Source of the DNA: Lacrimispora amygdalina
Lineage (GTDB): Bacteria > Bacillota > Clostridia > Lachnospirales > Lachnospiraceae
NCBI RefSeq assembly: GCF_900205965.1
Contig: NZ_OAOF01000018.1
Location: forward strand, 1-64,000
DNA length: 64,000 nucleotides
Direction of reading: 5' to 3'
Part shown: piece by piece, positions 35,489-44,308 of the stretch
Position numbering within the stretch: position 1 is the first letter of the stretch
How the letters are laid out: every line of letters begins with the position of its first letter
Program-made: the position numbers and the translations under genes
The notes under the pieces: generated by a model
Seen by the model: only the letters and a program-made list of their open reading frames with translations
The model's database searches: none
Told to the model about the DNA's origin: nothing

Positions 35489-36957
35489 GATATGTGATTG
35501 CAATAGACCAGAGTACACAGGGAACGAAGGCTGTTCTTTTTGATGAAGAGGGTAAATTAATCGGGAGAACAGACCGAAAGCATAAACAGATTGTTAATAA
35601 AAAAGGCTGGGTATCCCATGATCTGAAAGAAATTTATGAAAATACGATTTTAGCAGTAAGGGAAGTACTGGATCGATCCGACATTAAAAGAGAGAATGTG
35701 GCAGCGGCAGGAATCAGCAACCAGAGAGAATCAACTGCTGTGTGGAGCAGGAGCGGGGAGCCCCTTGCTCCTTCTGTTGTCTGGCAGTGCAGCCGGGCAG
35801 CCCGGATCTCTGACCGTTTTAAGGACAGCAGTCCGGTCATTTATGAGAAGACAGGCCTGCCCCTGTCCCCCTATTTTCCAGCGGCGAAAATGGCCTGGCT
35901 CCTGGAAAATCTCTCATTAAAGGAACCTTATTGCCTGGGTACAATGGATAGTTATCTGGTCTACAGGCTGACAAAAGGCAGCAGCTTTCTGACTGATTAC
36001 TCCAATGCTTCAAGAACCCAGTTATTTAACCTCCACACCTTACAATGGGATGAGGAATTATGCCGGATGTTTGGAGTGCCCATCCAGGCACTACCTAAAG
36101 TCTGTGACAGTAATGCCTGTTTTGGATATACGGATTTTGAAGGATATTTTGATGTGCCAGTGCCTGTCTATGGGGTTATGGGAGATTCTCACGCGGCTTT
36201 GTTTGGGCAGGGCTGTCATATGCCGGGTCAGGCTAAGGCGACTTACGGAACAGGATCTTCCATCATGATGAACGCAGGGGGGACATTTATAAAAAGCAGC
36301 TCAGGTCTTGCAACATCTCTTGCGTGGGGAATGGAAGGCCGTGTAGAATATGTGTTAGAAGGGAATATTAATTATGCAGGAGCCGTAATATCCTGGCTGA
36401 AAAATGACATGGGTCTTATTGGTTCGGATGAAGAGGTGCAGGAACTGGTTCATAAAGCAAACCAGGCGGATACGGCAGTCCTCATTCCAGCGTTTACCGG
36501 ACTATCTGCACCATACTGGAAGGAAAACGCCAGAGCTATGATATATGGCATGAGCCGGACTACTGGCAGAGCAGAGTTTGTGAAGGCAGCGGTTGAGAGC
36601 ATAGCATTTCAGGTATCGGATGTACTGACTGCCATGGAAAAGGACAGCAAAAAAACATTAAAAGAGCTATGTGCAGACGGCGGACCGGCTAAGAACCGTT
36701 ATTTAATGCAGTTTCAGTCTGACATTTCAGATATCCGTATGCGGGTATCCAGACAGGAGGAGCTATCTGCAATCGGAGCTGCTTATATGGCAGGAATAGC
36801 GGCTGGAATTTATGACAGGAATAAAATATTTACTAATATTGAGTATGATATTTATAACAGCCACATGGACAAGGACAGCAGATTCATGAGAAAAAACCAA
36901 TGGAGGGAGGGGCTTAATCTGGTCTGCCAAAATACCGGTGGCCGTGGAATATCTTGA
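35485..36957 (+). CDS. FGGY-family sugar kinase, candidate D-apulose kinase
   Basis: This 490-residue kinase of the FGGY family has the N-terminal phosphate loop DQSTQGTKAVLFD, the glycerol-kinase-like NQRESTAVW, the central GDSHAALFGQG and ATYGTGSSIMMN, and the C-terminal CADGGPAKNRYLMQFQSDI. Several signatures recall glycerol kinase and AI-2 kinase. Its ATGA overlap with the transketolase subunit couples their synthesis. In the proposed pathway it phosphorylates apulose at O4 before transketolase. Glycerol, xylulose or another ketose remain possible. Confidence 0.8.
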   Translation: MRYVIAIDQSTQGTKAVLFDEEGKLIGRTDRKHKQIVNKKGWVSHDLKEIYENTILAVREVLDRSDIKRENVAAAGISNQRESTAVWSRSGEPLAPSVVWQCSRAARISDRFKDSSPVIYEKTGLPLSPYFPAAKMAWLLENLSLKEPYCLGTMDSYLVYRLTKGSSFLTDYSNASRTQLFNLHTLQWDEELCRMFGVPIQALPKVCDSNACFGYTDFEGYFDVPVPVYGVMGDSHAALFGQGCHMPGQAKATYGTGSSIMMNAGGTFIKSSSGLATSLAWGMEGRVEYVLEGNINYAGAVISWLKNDMGLIGSDEEVQELVHKANQADTAVLIPAFTGLSAPYWKENARAMIYGMSRTTGRAEFVKAAVESIAFQVSDVLTAMEKDSKKTLKELCADGGPAKNRYLMQFQSDISDIRMRVSRQEELSAIGAAYMAGIAAGIYDRNKIFTNIEYDIYNSHMDKDSRFMRKNQWREGLNLVCQNTGGRGIS

Positions 36958-36973
36958 AAGAGAGGATACGGCT

Positions 36974-38020
36974 ATGCGTCTGAAAGCAAAGGATATAGCG
37001 TCTGCACTGGGAATTTCTCCAGCGACCGTTTCCCTGGTTATAAATAATAAGCCGGGAGTCAAACCAGCGACAAGAAAAAGGGTGCAGAATTATATTCTTA
37101 TGGAAGAAGAGAAGAATAACAGCAGGTTAAGGGCAGAGTATGACGAAAGTAAAGGCACTGTGCTGATGCTTAACTATATTAAGCATGGAATTATATTAAA
37201 GCAGAGGGAAAACAGGCGGGACCCTCTGCTTTTTGATGATTTTGAATACATTTGCAACAAAGCCGGATACCGGTTTGATTATCAGGAATTTTATGAGAAA
37301 TCAGGAAATCTGGAAAAATTGCTGGATAAGTGCAGGAGAAGTGATATAAAAGGAATCTATATGATGGCTGCCGAGATGAACTACAGTGATATCTATCCTT
37401 TTGGTCAGCTGAAAATTCCTGTTGTGGTGGGGGATAATCTGTTCTATGAACAGGGGATGGACAGCTTTCTCATTGATAATAAAGAGGGAATCTGCAGAGC
37501 TGTTGATTATCTGGTTGATAAGGGGCACAGCTATATTTCCTATCTTGCAGAAAAGGTAGATATATTTAATTTTACAGAGCGGAGAGAGGCATTTATTGAA
37601 GAAATGGAAAAACGGCACTGCGGTGACGGAAGCAGCCGTATTATCCGGTTAGGCAATCAGATTGATGAGGTGTATGAGGCTATGAACCGGAATCTGGACG
37701 GAGGGATCAGGAAAACCTCAGCGTTTGTTCTTGAAAGCTCTGTCATATCCCTGGGTGTAAGTAAAGCACTTCTGGAGCGGAACATCCGGGTGCCGAAAGA
37801 TATCTCTTTAATTGGGTTTGATGCATTGCCAAAACTCAGTATACCTGGTATTAATCTTACGTTAATTAAAGGAACCCATACCATGAGGCATAAAGCTGCC
37901 ATAAGTCATTTAATCCGGCATATTGAGAACGAAGAGGGAGAGATGGTGCGGGTTTATTATAAGACCAGGCTGCTGGAAGGAGAAAGTGTATTTGACAAAA
38001 AAAAGTACATTTATAAATAA
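36974..38020 (+). CDS. Second LacI-family regulator, inside the sugar operon
   Basis: This 348-residue regulator has the HTH segment LKAKDIASALGISPATVSLVINNKPGVKPATRKRV and a sensor domain (SLIGFDALPKLSIPGINLTLIK). I start at ATG 36974 (GAGAGG 8 bp upstream), 16 bp after the kinase; the frame is open to 36938. It is only distantly similar to the divergent LacI protein of the same locus. Its position just before the PTS-hydrolase pair, after which a 200-bp leader begins, suggests separate control of the transport half. Confidence 0.88.
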   Translation: MRLKAKDIASALGISPATVSLVINNKPGVKPATRKRVQNYILMEEEKNNSRLRAEYDESKGTVLMLNYIKHGIILKQRENRRDPLLFDDFEYICNKAGYRFDYQEFYEKSGNLEKLLDKCRRSDIKGIYMMAAEMNYSDIYPFGQLKIPVVVGDNLFYEQGMDSFLIDNKEGICRAVDYLVDKGHSYISYLAEKVDIFNFTERREAFIEEMEKRHCGDGSSRIIRLGNQIDEVYEAMNRNLDGGIRKTSAFVLESSVISLGVSKALLERNIRVPKDISLIGFDALPKLSIPGINLTLIKGTHTMRHKAAISHLIRHIENEEGEMVRVYYKTRLLEGESVFDKKKYIYK

Positions 38021-38221
38021 TATTTTTAAATAAAATTTAAAAATATGTAACAATCATACAAAAAAACAGGGAATTAAAGGTGTAATACTATGGCAAATTG
38101 ATTGATCCGGAGAAAAACCCGGAGGGGATTGATTGAGCTCCTCACGGGTGTTAGTATGAATTCACAAAACGATTTATAAAGAAGGTTTATAGGGTATGAC
38201 TCAATCTCAGGAGGGATAATC
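38021..38221 (+). promoter_or_regulatory. Structured leader before the PTS gene
   Basis: This 201-bp gap contains ATACTA (38085-38090) complementary to TAGTAT (38152-38157), a small TCCGG/CCGGA stem (38106-38123), and the direct repeat ATTGATTGA (38097-38105 and 38128-38136). I do not recognise a BglG-type antiterminator target, and no antiterminator gene lies in the window. A start-deciding AGGAGG is 7 bp before the PTS ATG. The regulatory function is unproven. Confidence 0.4.
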
Positions 38222-40072
38222 ATGGCTAAGAAAAATTACGATGAGCTGGCAAAACAGATTGTGGCCGGCGTAGGGGGAGCGGGTAATGTAAATTCGCTGA
38301 TTCACTGTGCAACCAGATTGCGGTTCCAGATTAAGGATCCTGCTAAAGTTGATAAAAAAAGGCTGAATCAGACGGAAAAAGTCATAACTGTGGTGGAAGC
38401 AGGAGGCCAGCTTCAGGTAGTAATTGGAAATGCTGTAGGTGATGTATATGATTCCATATTGGCAAATACATCTATAAAAGCAGGGGACATGGATAAAAAT
38501 GATAATATAAATAAGGATAAAAATATCATTAATCTATTTATGAGTACGATTTCCGGTATTTTTGCTCCGACTCTGGGAGCAATGACAGGCGCCGGTTTGT
38601 TAAAAGGTCTTTTGATTTTGTTTACAACAATGGGCTGGCTGTCAACTGATATGGGAACCTACCGGATCTTATATGCAGCGGCAGATGGTGTATTTACCTT
38701 TCTTCCTGTTTTCCTTGCTTATACATCCGCCAAGAAATTTAAAGCAGATCCTTTTATAGCAGTTGCAATTGCGTCAGCACTGGTATATCCGGACTTAACA
38801 GGGGCATTTGCAGCAAAAGAGGCACTGACATTTATAAAAATTCCGGTGGTTCTTGTAAGTTATACTTCATCGGTGATTCCAATCATTCTTTCCGTTTATG
38901 TACTTTCTAAACTGGAAAGAGGCCTGCGGGGAATTCTTCCGGATATTATTAAAAATATATTCACACCACTTTTATCTCTTGTAATTATGGTGCCGTCCAC
39001 CTTCCTGGTAATCGGTCCAATCTCCGATATTGCAGGAAAATTGCTGGCAGGAGGTTATACTAGCCTGGTCGCTTTCAATCCGATCATTGCCGGATTTCTC
39101 CTGGGACTTATCTGGCCGGCAGCAGTTATGTTTGGATTGCACTGGGGATTCATTCCCATTGTTATTAATAACATTTCACAATACGGAAGAGATACACTGT
39201 TTACAATAACAGGACCTAATAATTTTGCTCAGGCGGGAGCTGCATTAGGAGTATTTTTAAAGACGAAAAACAAAAAAGTAAAAGATATTGCAGGACCTGC
39301 AGCGCTTTCTGCAGTGCTTGCTGGTATTACAGAACCAGCCATCTACGGAGTAACACTAAAATACAAAAAACCGTTCTTTATCGGAGCATTTTTCTCCGGT
39401 ATTGCAGGGGCAATTACCGCAGCAGTGGGTGCAGGCGCGCCTGCAGTCTTAGGTACCAGCCTTCTTACATTGACCGGTTATATAGGAGTCGGATTTGCCG
39501 GATTCTGTGCAGCATGTGCTATCGCATACTTCGGTTCTGCAATCTGCACATATCTGTTTGGATATAATGATCAGATGGTACTTGAAGAAGTGGAGACAGA
39601 ATCCATCAGTATTGATAAAAAGGAAGAGGTTTTATCTGCACCTGTAAATGGAACCATGATTCCATTATCAGAAGTAAAAGATGAGGTGTTTTCAGGCGGT
39701 GGATTAGGTAAGGGAAGCGCAGTTTTACCAGAAAACGGCACATTTTACTCACCTTGCGACGGAACGGTTGAAACATCATATCCCCACGCCGTAGGAATTA
39801 AGACAGATCAGGGAGCCGAGGTATTTATCCATGTAGGTTTAGATACGGTAAAGCTTGAGGGGAAATATTTTGACCTTAAGGTAAAAGCCGGAGACAGGGT
39901 AAAAAAAGGTGACCTTCTGTTAGTTGCAGACTTGGACAGCATGAAGCGGGAAGGCTACGATATCACTACTATGGTATTGGTAACAAACAGCAATGAATAT
40001 GCAGATGTTTTAACTGCAGAAGCAAAATCAGTGATAGCAGGAGACACGATTATTCATTGTATTCCCCGGTAA
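38222..40072 (+). CDS. PTS beta-glucoside-family transporter, subunit IIBCA
   Basis: This 616-residue permease imports and phosphorylates a sugar. Domain order is IIB (1-80, phospho-cysteine C29 in LIHCATRLRFQIKDP), IIC (about 100-450, multiple helices) and IIA (about 480-616, phospho-histidine H537 in VFIHVGLDTVKLEGKYF). This B-C-A order is typical of the beta-glucoside (BglP/BglF) group, which takes up aryl-beta-glucosides, beta-diglucosides, sucrose or trehalose. The next gene is an apiosidase-like hydrolase 22 bp downstream, so the cargo may be an apiosyl-glucoside phosphorylated on glucose. Substrate is inferred only. Confidence 0.88.
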   Translation: MAKKNYDELAKQIVAGVGGAGNVNSLIHCATRLRFQIKDPAKVDKKRLNQTEKVITVVEAGGQLQVVIGNAVGDVYDSILANTSIKAGDMDKNDNINKDKNIINLFMSTISGIFAPTLGAMTGAGLLKGLLILFTTMGWLSTDMGTYRILYAAADGVFTFLPVFLAYTSAKKFKADPFIAVAIASALVYPDLTGAFAAKEALTFIKIPVVLVSYTSSVIPIILSVYVLSKLERGLRGILPDIIKNIFTPLLSLVIMVPSTFLVIGPISDIAGKLLAGGYTSLVAFNPIIAGFLLGLIWPAAVMFGLHWGFIPIVINNISQYGRDTLFTITGPNNFAQAGAALGVFLKTKNKKVKDIAGPAALSAVLAGITEPAIYGVTLKYKKPFFIGAFFSGIAGAITAAVGAGAPAVLGTSLLTLTGYIGVGFAGFCAACAIAYFGSAICTYLFGYNDQMVLEEVETESISIDKKEEVLSAPVNGTMIPLSEVKDEVFSGGGLGKGSAVLPENGTFYSPCDGTVETSYPHAVGIKTDQGAEVFIHVGLDTVKLEGKYFDLKVKAGDRVKKGDLLLVADLDSMKREGYDITTMVLVTNSNEYADVLTAEAKSVIAGDTIIHCIPR

Positions 40073-40094
40073 CATAAAGATTTGGAGGTTTTCC

Positions 40095-41372
40095 ATGAGC
40101 AGACTTAAGATACATGAGAATAAGAGGAACTTTACACTGGATGGCCGGGATTTTTTTTATCTGGCAGATACGGTATGGAGTGCATTTACTTCAATCACAC
40201 TGGAGGAATGGGAGAATTATCTGGAAAGACGCTGGATCCAGGGGTTTAATGTACTCCAGATTAATACTCTTCCTCAATGGGACAGATGTATGTCGGATGT
40301 AGGAGTTTATCCGTTTAAGACAGAGGATGGGCATAAATTCGATTTCACGGAGTGGGATGAAGCGTATTATACCAGAGCCAGGCAGATGTGCAGTATGGCA
40401 GTTGATAAGGGATTTCAGCTGGCACTGGTGGTATTGTGGCTTAATTATGTTCCTGGAACCTGGGGGAGCAGAATGTCAGACTTAAATGTGATGCCAGAGG
40501 ATTTTATCAGCACCTATACAGAAAAAGTAGTGGAAGTATTTGATGAGTTTAAACCCATCTATGTGGTCAGCGGTGATACGGATTTTGATACGGATGAGGC
40601 GGTATCTTATTATGAAACAGCGCTGAAAACAGTATGTGAAAAATCACCGGAGTCTTTAAAAACCATGCATATTAAACGGGGATATGATTACATTCCCAAA
40701 CAGTTTTTAGATCGTCTTGACTTTTATATGTATCAGTCGGGTCATTTTTCAGAGGGACAGGACATGGCATATCTGCTGGCGGAAAAGTTCTACAGGGATT
40801 ACCCGAAAAAACCTGTTGTAAATGCAGAGCCATGCTATGAGCAGATGGGATACAGCCGTAAGATGTACGGACGTTTTCAGCCCTATGATATAAGAAAGGC
40901 TGCGTGGAGTGGGATTTTGTCGGGTGCCTGTGCTGGTGTTACGTATGGGGCTCACGGAGTCTGGAACTGGAAAAAATCAGGAAAGAAAGCCAATCCGGTA
41001 TTGGGTGAAGGTTTTGATGAGGCGTTTCCTGTTTCAGAGGCAATTCATTTTCCAGGGGCCTGGGATTACGGTTTCATAGAGAACTTTATGAAATCCAATC
41101 ATATTGGTGAACTGGTACCGGCTCAGGAGCTTTTGCTGGAAAATTCGGAGCAGATCCGGATGGCCGCGACAGGTGATGAAAGATATCTCATCTATGTTCC
41201 TTATACAACAAAGCTTGTGCTTGGAAAGGATTTTAAGGGATATTCCTGCAGAGCGGTTGATTTCAGTACAGGAAGGACTGCCAGAGTCCGGATGGTTTCA
41301 GAGCCCGGAAAAACATCTTTATCCATGCATGACTTTAAAGGTGACGGATTAATTGTACTTGAGAGGTATTAA
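40095..41372 (+). CDS. DUF4038 apiosidase-like glycoside hydrolase, cytoplasmic
   Basis: This 425-residue protein has a DUF4038 (GH140-like) TIM-barrel, the family of the BT1012 apiosidase. The N-terminal LADTVWSAFTSITLEEWENYL matches the family start. The candidate catalytic pair is D161 in VVSGDTDF and E245 in VVNAEPCYE, positions that fit the acid and nucleophile of GH140 by eye. A small beta-rich C-terminal domain follows. There is no signal peptide, unlike secreted apiosidases, so it should act on imported, probably phosphorylated, substrate. Starts 22 bp after the PTS gene with GGAGG. Other DUF4038 specificities remain possible. Confidence 0.75.
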   Translation: MSRLKIHENKRNFTLDGRDFFYLADTVWSAFTSITLEEWENYLERRWIQGFNVLQINTLPQWDRCMSDVGVYPFKTEDGHKFDFTEWDEAYYTRARQMCSMAVDKGFQLALVVLWLNYVPGTWGSRMSDLNVMPEDFISTYTEKVVEVFDEFKPIYVVSGDTDFDTDEAVSYYETALKTVCEKSPESLKTMHIKRGYDYIPKQFLDRLDFYMYQSGHFSEGQDMAYLLAEKFYRDYPKKPVVNAEPCYEQMGYSRKMYGRFQPYDIRKAAWSGILSGACAGVTYGAHGVWNWKKSGKKANPVLGEGFDEAFPVSEAIHFPGAWDYGFIENFMKSNHIGELVPAQELLLENSEQIRMAATGDERYLIYVPYTTKLVLGKDFKGYSCRAVDFSTGRTARVRMVSEPGKTSLSMHDFKGDGLIVLERY

Positions 41373-41374
41373 GA

Positions 41375-41418
41375 CATAAAAACAGAGGCCGGTTCAAACT
41401 GACCTCTGTTTTTATGTT
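41375..41418. terminator. Bidirectional terminator, end of sugar operon and of ars operon
   Basis: CATAAAAACAGAGG pairs with CCTCTGTTTTTATG around a 14-nt loop; both strands end in T-rich tracts. Confidence 0.88.
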
Positions 41419-41423
41419 AATGA

Positions 41424-41828
41424 TTAGATTTCCTTCGCCTTAATACGCTCTTTTAAATCGGTTATTTTATCCCGGATCGTCCAGATTGTTTCTGAAAATA
41501 CAGTATCATCCATACCGGTTGGATCATCAAGTCCCCAGTCCTCTCTGTGGGTGCATGGGAGAAATGGGCACTGTACGTTACAGCCCATTGTAACTACAAT
41601 ATCAACTGGTGGTATATCCTCAAGTACCTTACTGTACTGAGTTTTCTCCATATCAATTCCATAGAGCTGCTTCATTAACCGCACTGCGTCCTGATTAATT
41701 TGCGGCTTTGTTTCCGTACCGGCAGAATAGCTTTCAAAGACATCTCCGGCAAGGTGTTTGCCCAGTGCTTCTGCAATCTGGCTTCTGCAGGAATTATGAA
41801 CGCATATAAATGCTACTTTTGGTAACAT
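41424..41828 (-). CDS. arsC: Arsenate reductase (low-molecular-weight phosphatase type)
   Basis: This 134-residue thioredoxin-linked arsenate reductase of the S. aureus/B. subtilis type reduces arsenate to arsenite. The P-loop FICVHNSCRSQ holds the nucleophilic cysteine. The resolving pair lies in MGCNVQCPFLPC and the catalytic aspartate in DDPTG. I prefer ATG 41828 over 41834: GGGAGG lies 8 bp upstream of 41828 but only 2 bp from the other. It is the last gene of the ars operon, 19 bp after acr3. Confidence 0.92.
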   Translation of the reverse strand: MLPKVAFICVHNSCRSQIAEALGKHLAGDVFESYSAGTETKPQINQDAVRLMKQLYGIDMEKTQYSKVLEDIPPVDIVVTMGCNVQCPFLPCTHREDWGLDDPTGMDDTVFSETIWTIRDKITDLKERIKAKEI

Positions 41829-41847
41829 GGTCATTCCCTCCCTTTAA

Positions 41848-42894
41848 TTATGACGTAAACCATCCTCGTGTTTTATTTGCAGCCTTCACCAGTATCAGCA
41901 TCACAGGGACCTCAACCAGAACCCCGACAATGGTAGCCAGTGCTACAGGGCTGCCGGTGCCAAACAGCGCAATTGCAACAGCAACTGCAAGTTCAAAGAA
42001 GTTGGAAGCACCTATCATTCCAGCAGGTGCAGCAATGGAATGAGGCAGTTTCAGCAGTTTACAGGCTAAATAAGAAATTGTAAATATAAAAACAGTCTGC
42101 AGTATCAATGGAACTGCAATCAGTACAATATGAAGTGGATTTTCAAGAATGATCTTACCCTGAAAGGAGAATATAATCACCAGTGTCAGCAGAAGTCCTG
42201 CAATCGTAATGTGGTTGAATCTGGGTATAAAATTATTCTGAAAGTAATCCATTCCCTTCTTCTGGGTAATTAAATTACGGGTAACCACTCCACCCACAAG
42301 AGGGATGACAACAAACAGCACGACGGACAGCAGCAGGGTGTCCCAGGGTATTTTTACTCCGCTTACGCCCAGAAGAAAGGCTACGATGGGTGTAAATGCC
42401 ACAAGAATAATCAGATCGTTGGTAGCGACCTGTACAACTGTGTATGCAGCATCCCCTTTTGTTAAATGACTCCAGACAAATACCATGGCAGTACAGGGGG
42501 CCGCACCAAGCAGTACAGCTCCGGCCAGATAATCGCGGGCAAGGTCTGTGGGAATAAATGCTTTAAATAGTACAAAGAAAAACAGCCATGCGATGCCAAA
42601 CATAGTAAAAGGTTTAATCAGCCAGTTGGTTACCCATGTAACAAATAAGCCTTTTGGGTTATTTCCTACATTTTTAATACTCTGAAAATCAACCTTTAGC
42701 ATCATAGGATAAATCATAAGCCATATTAAAATGGCGATTGGGATTGAAACATTAGCATACTCGAACTGGCCGAGAAACGCCGGTATGGAAGGTATAAATT
42801 TTCCAATCAGTATTCCTGCAGCCATGCATAGAGCTACCCACACAGTTAAATACCGTTCAAAAAAACTAATGCCGGAGTTTTTGATTTCTTTCAT
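41848..42894 (-). CDS. acr3: ACR3-family arsenite efflux transporter
   Basis: This 348-residue membrane protein has ten predicted helices of the BART superfamily. Signatures are LGAAPCTAMVFVWSHLTKGD, with the family's conserved cysteine, and FFELAVAVAIALFGTGSP. It expels As(III), and perhaps Sb(III), made by the arsC product. It lies 4 bp after the small thioredoxin gene. It is often annotated arsB, but the sequence is of the ACR3 rather than the ArsB type. Confidence 0.94.
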   Translation of the reverse strand: MKEIKNSGISFFERYLTVWVALCMAAGILIGKFIPSIPAFLGQFEYANVSIPIAILIWLMIYPMMLKVDFQSIKNVGNNPKGLFVTWVTNWLIKPFTMFGIAWLFFFVLFKAFIPTDLARDYLAGAVLLGAAPCTAMVFVWSHLTKGDAAYTVVQVATNDLIILVAFTPIVAFLLGVSGVKIPWDTLLLSVVLFVVIPLVGGVVTRNLITQKKGMDYFQNNFIPRFNHITIAGLLLTLVIIFSFQGKIILENPLHIVLIAVPLILQTVFIFTISYLACKLLKLPHSIAAPAGMIGASNFFELAVAVAIALFGTGSPVALATIVGVLVEVPVMLILVKAANKTRGWFTS

Positions 42895-42898
42895 CAGG

Positions 42899-43189
42899 CT
42901 ACCCCCTTATTTTTTTAATTAAATCAATTACTTCCTCTTTTTTTAGAACTTTACCATAGGAAGCGACCTTGCCATCAATAATAAGTGCAGGAGTTGACAT
43001 AACACCATAGGCGGCAATTTCTGCAAAATCGGTAACATGATCAATGGAAGGGTCTAAGCCCATCTCTGACAAAGCTTCTTTTGCTGCATACTCCAGCTGA
43101 TTGCATTTTGCACATCCAGAACCCAGTACCTTGATTGGGGAATCGTTTCTTTTTCCTGTTACTTCCTTTTTCTTCCCAAATAAACTCAT
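42899..43189 (-). CDS. Small thioredoxin-fold protein of the ars operon
   Basis: This 96-residue protein has a CxxC in GSGCAKCNQL (C30/C33 region) and the thioredoxin cis-proline segment GVMSTPALIID. It resembles the 'redox-active disulfide protein 2' group found beside ArsP/DUF318 permeases. It may supply electrons to arsenate reductase or deliver metalloid to the permease; both are inferences. It is translated between the permease (17-bp gap) and acr3. Confidence 0.88.
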   Translation of the reverse strand: MSLFGKKKEVTGKRNDSPIKVLGSGCAKCNQLEYAAKEALSEMGLDPSIDHVTDFAEIAAYGVMSTPALIIDGKVASYGKVLKKEEVIDLIKKIRG

Positions 43190-43206
43190 AAATATACCTC
43201 CTGATA

Positions 43207-44238
43207 TTAGATAAATAAGAATTGTAATAAGTTAAATAAATAGCCGACTATCGTGATACCTATAACACAGATTGCAATAAATACACCCAGCAGCTTTGGT
43301 TTAACTGCCTTACGCAGCATGATCATTGACGGAAAGCTGAGTGTGGTTACCGCCATCATAAAGCTTAAGATCGTACCAAGCTGTGCTCCTTTATACAGCA
43401 GTGCTTCAGCAATGGGAATCGTGCCGAATATATCCGCGTACATGGGGACACCAATTAGTGTTGCCAGAATTACACCAAACGGATTGTTTGTTCCAAGAAC
43501 TGTATTAATCCAGGATTCCGGAATCCAGTTGTGTATGACGGCGCCGATACCAACTCCCACCAAAATGTAGGGAAATACTTTTTTAAAGGTGGATAAAGCC
43601 TGGTCTTTGGCATAAATGACTCTGTCTTTTTTGGTGAGTGTGGGAGATTCAATATCAACATTACTGGCATTACGGATAAATTCCTCCACGTAGTTCTCCA
43701 TGTGAAGTGCTTCGATTAGTGTACCTCCCATAACAGCAATTACTAATCCAATCAGTACATATGCAGCAGCAACTTTTACGCCAAAGATACTCATAAGAAG
43801 AATTAAACTGCCAAGGTCCACCATTGGAGATGAAATGAGGAATGAGAATGTCACACCCAGGGGAAGACCTGCACTGGTAAAGCCGATAAAGAGCGGTATG
43901 GAAGAACAGGAACAAAAAGGGGTGACAGTTCCAAGGAGTGCCGCGATGACATTCGCCCAGATTCCATGAAAGCGGCTCATGATCTTTTTGCTGCGTTCAG
44001 GAGGAAAATAACTCTGGATATAGGAAATAAGGAAAATAAGGAAACAAAGAAGCACGGTTATTTTTATCACATCGTAAAGAAAAAATTGTATGCTTCCGCC
44101 AAAACGGCTGTTGATATCAGTACCAAGAGAAGACAGCAGATTTCCAATCAGTTGATTCAGCCACTTCATACCCAGTATCTGTTCCTGAAAAATATTCCAG
44201 GCTGCTTGTAAGGTGTTCAAAAACATCCCTCCATTCAA
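43207..44238 (-). CDS. DUF318 (ArsP-like) permease
   Basis: This 343-residue membrane protein belongs to the predicted permease family that includes ArsP (organoarsenical efflux). The conserved TPFCSCSSIPLFIGFTSAGLPLGVTFSFLISSP holds the cysteine motif, and a paralogous second half has GVPMYADIFGTIPIAEALL. The start is unresolved: ATG 44238 has no Shine-Dalgarno, while GGAGGG lies 6 bp before an in-frame TTG at 44220. It is the first structural gene after arsR, with an ArsR box upstream. The substrate within this operon is not known. Confidence 0.88.
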   Translation of the reverse strand: MNGGMFLNTLQAAWNIFQEQILGMKWLNQLIGNLLSSLGTDINSRFGGSIQFFLYDVIKITVLLCFLIFLISYIQSYFPPERSKKIMSRFHGIWANVIAALLGTVTPFCSCSSIPLFIGFTSAGLPLGVTFSFLISSPMVDLGSLILLMSIFGVKVAAAYVLIGLVIAVMGGTLIEALHMENYVEEFIRNASNVDIESPTLTKKDRVIYAKDQALSTFKKVFPYILVGVGIGAVIHNWIPESWINTVLGTNNPFGVILATLIGVPMYADIFGTIPIAEALLYKGAQLGTILSFMMAVTTLSFPSMIMLRKAVKPKLLGVFIAICVIGITIVGYLFNLLQFLFI

Positions 44239-44246
44239 TTATTCAT

Positions 44247-44262
44247 ATCAAAAAAACTTGAT
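44247..44262. promoter_or_regulatory. ArsR box in front of the permease gene
   Basis: ATCAAAAAAACTTGAT fits ATCAA-N6-TTGAT exactly; it lies between arsR and the first structural gene. Confidence 0.7.
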
Positions 44263-44308
44263 GTATTTAGTGAAAGAAAAACCATCCAATCGATGGCCTC
44301 TCTGACAT

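Noticed and set aside
38079..38123. A BglG/LicT antiterminator target before the PTS gene
   Set aside because: The sequence departs from the known pattern, no terminator follows, and no antiterminator gene is nearby.
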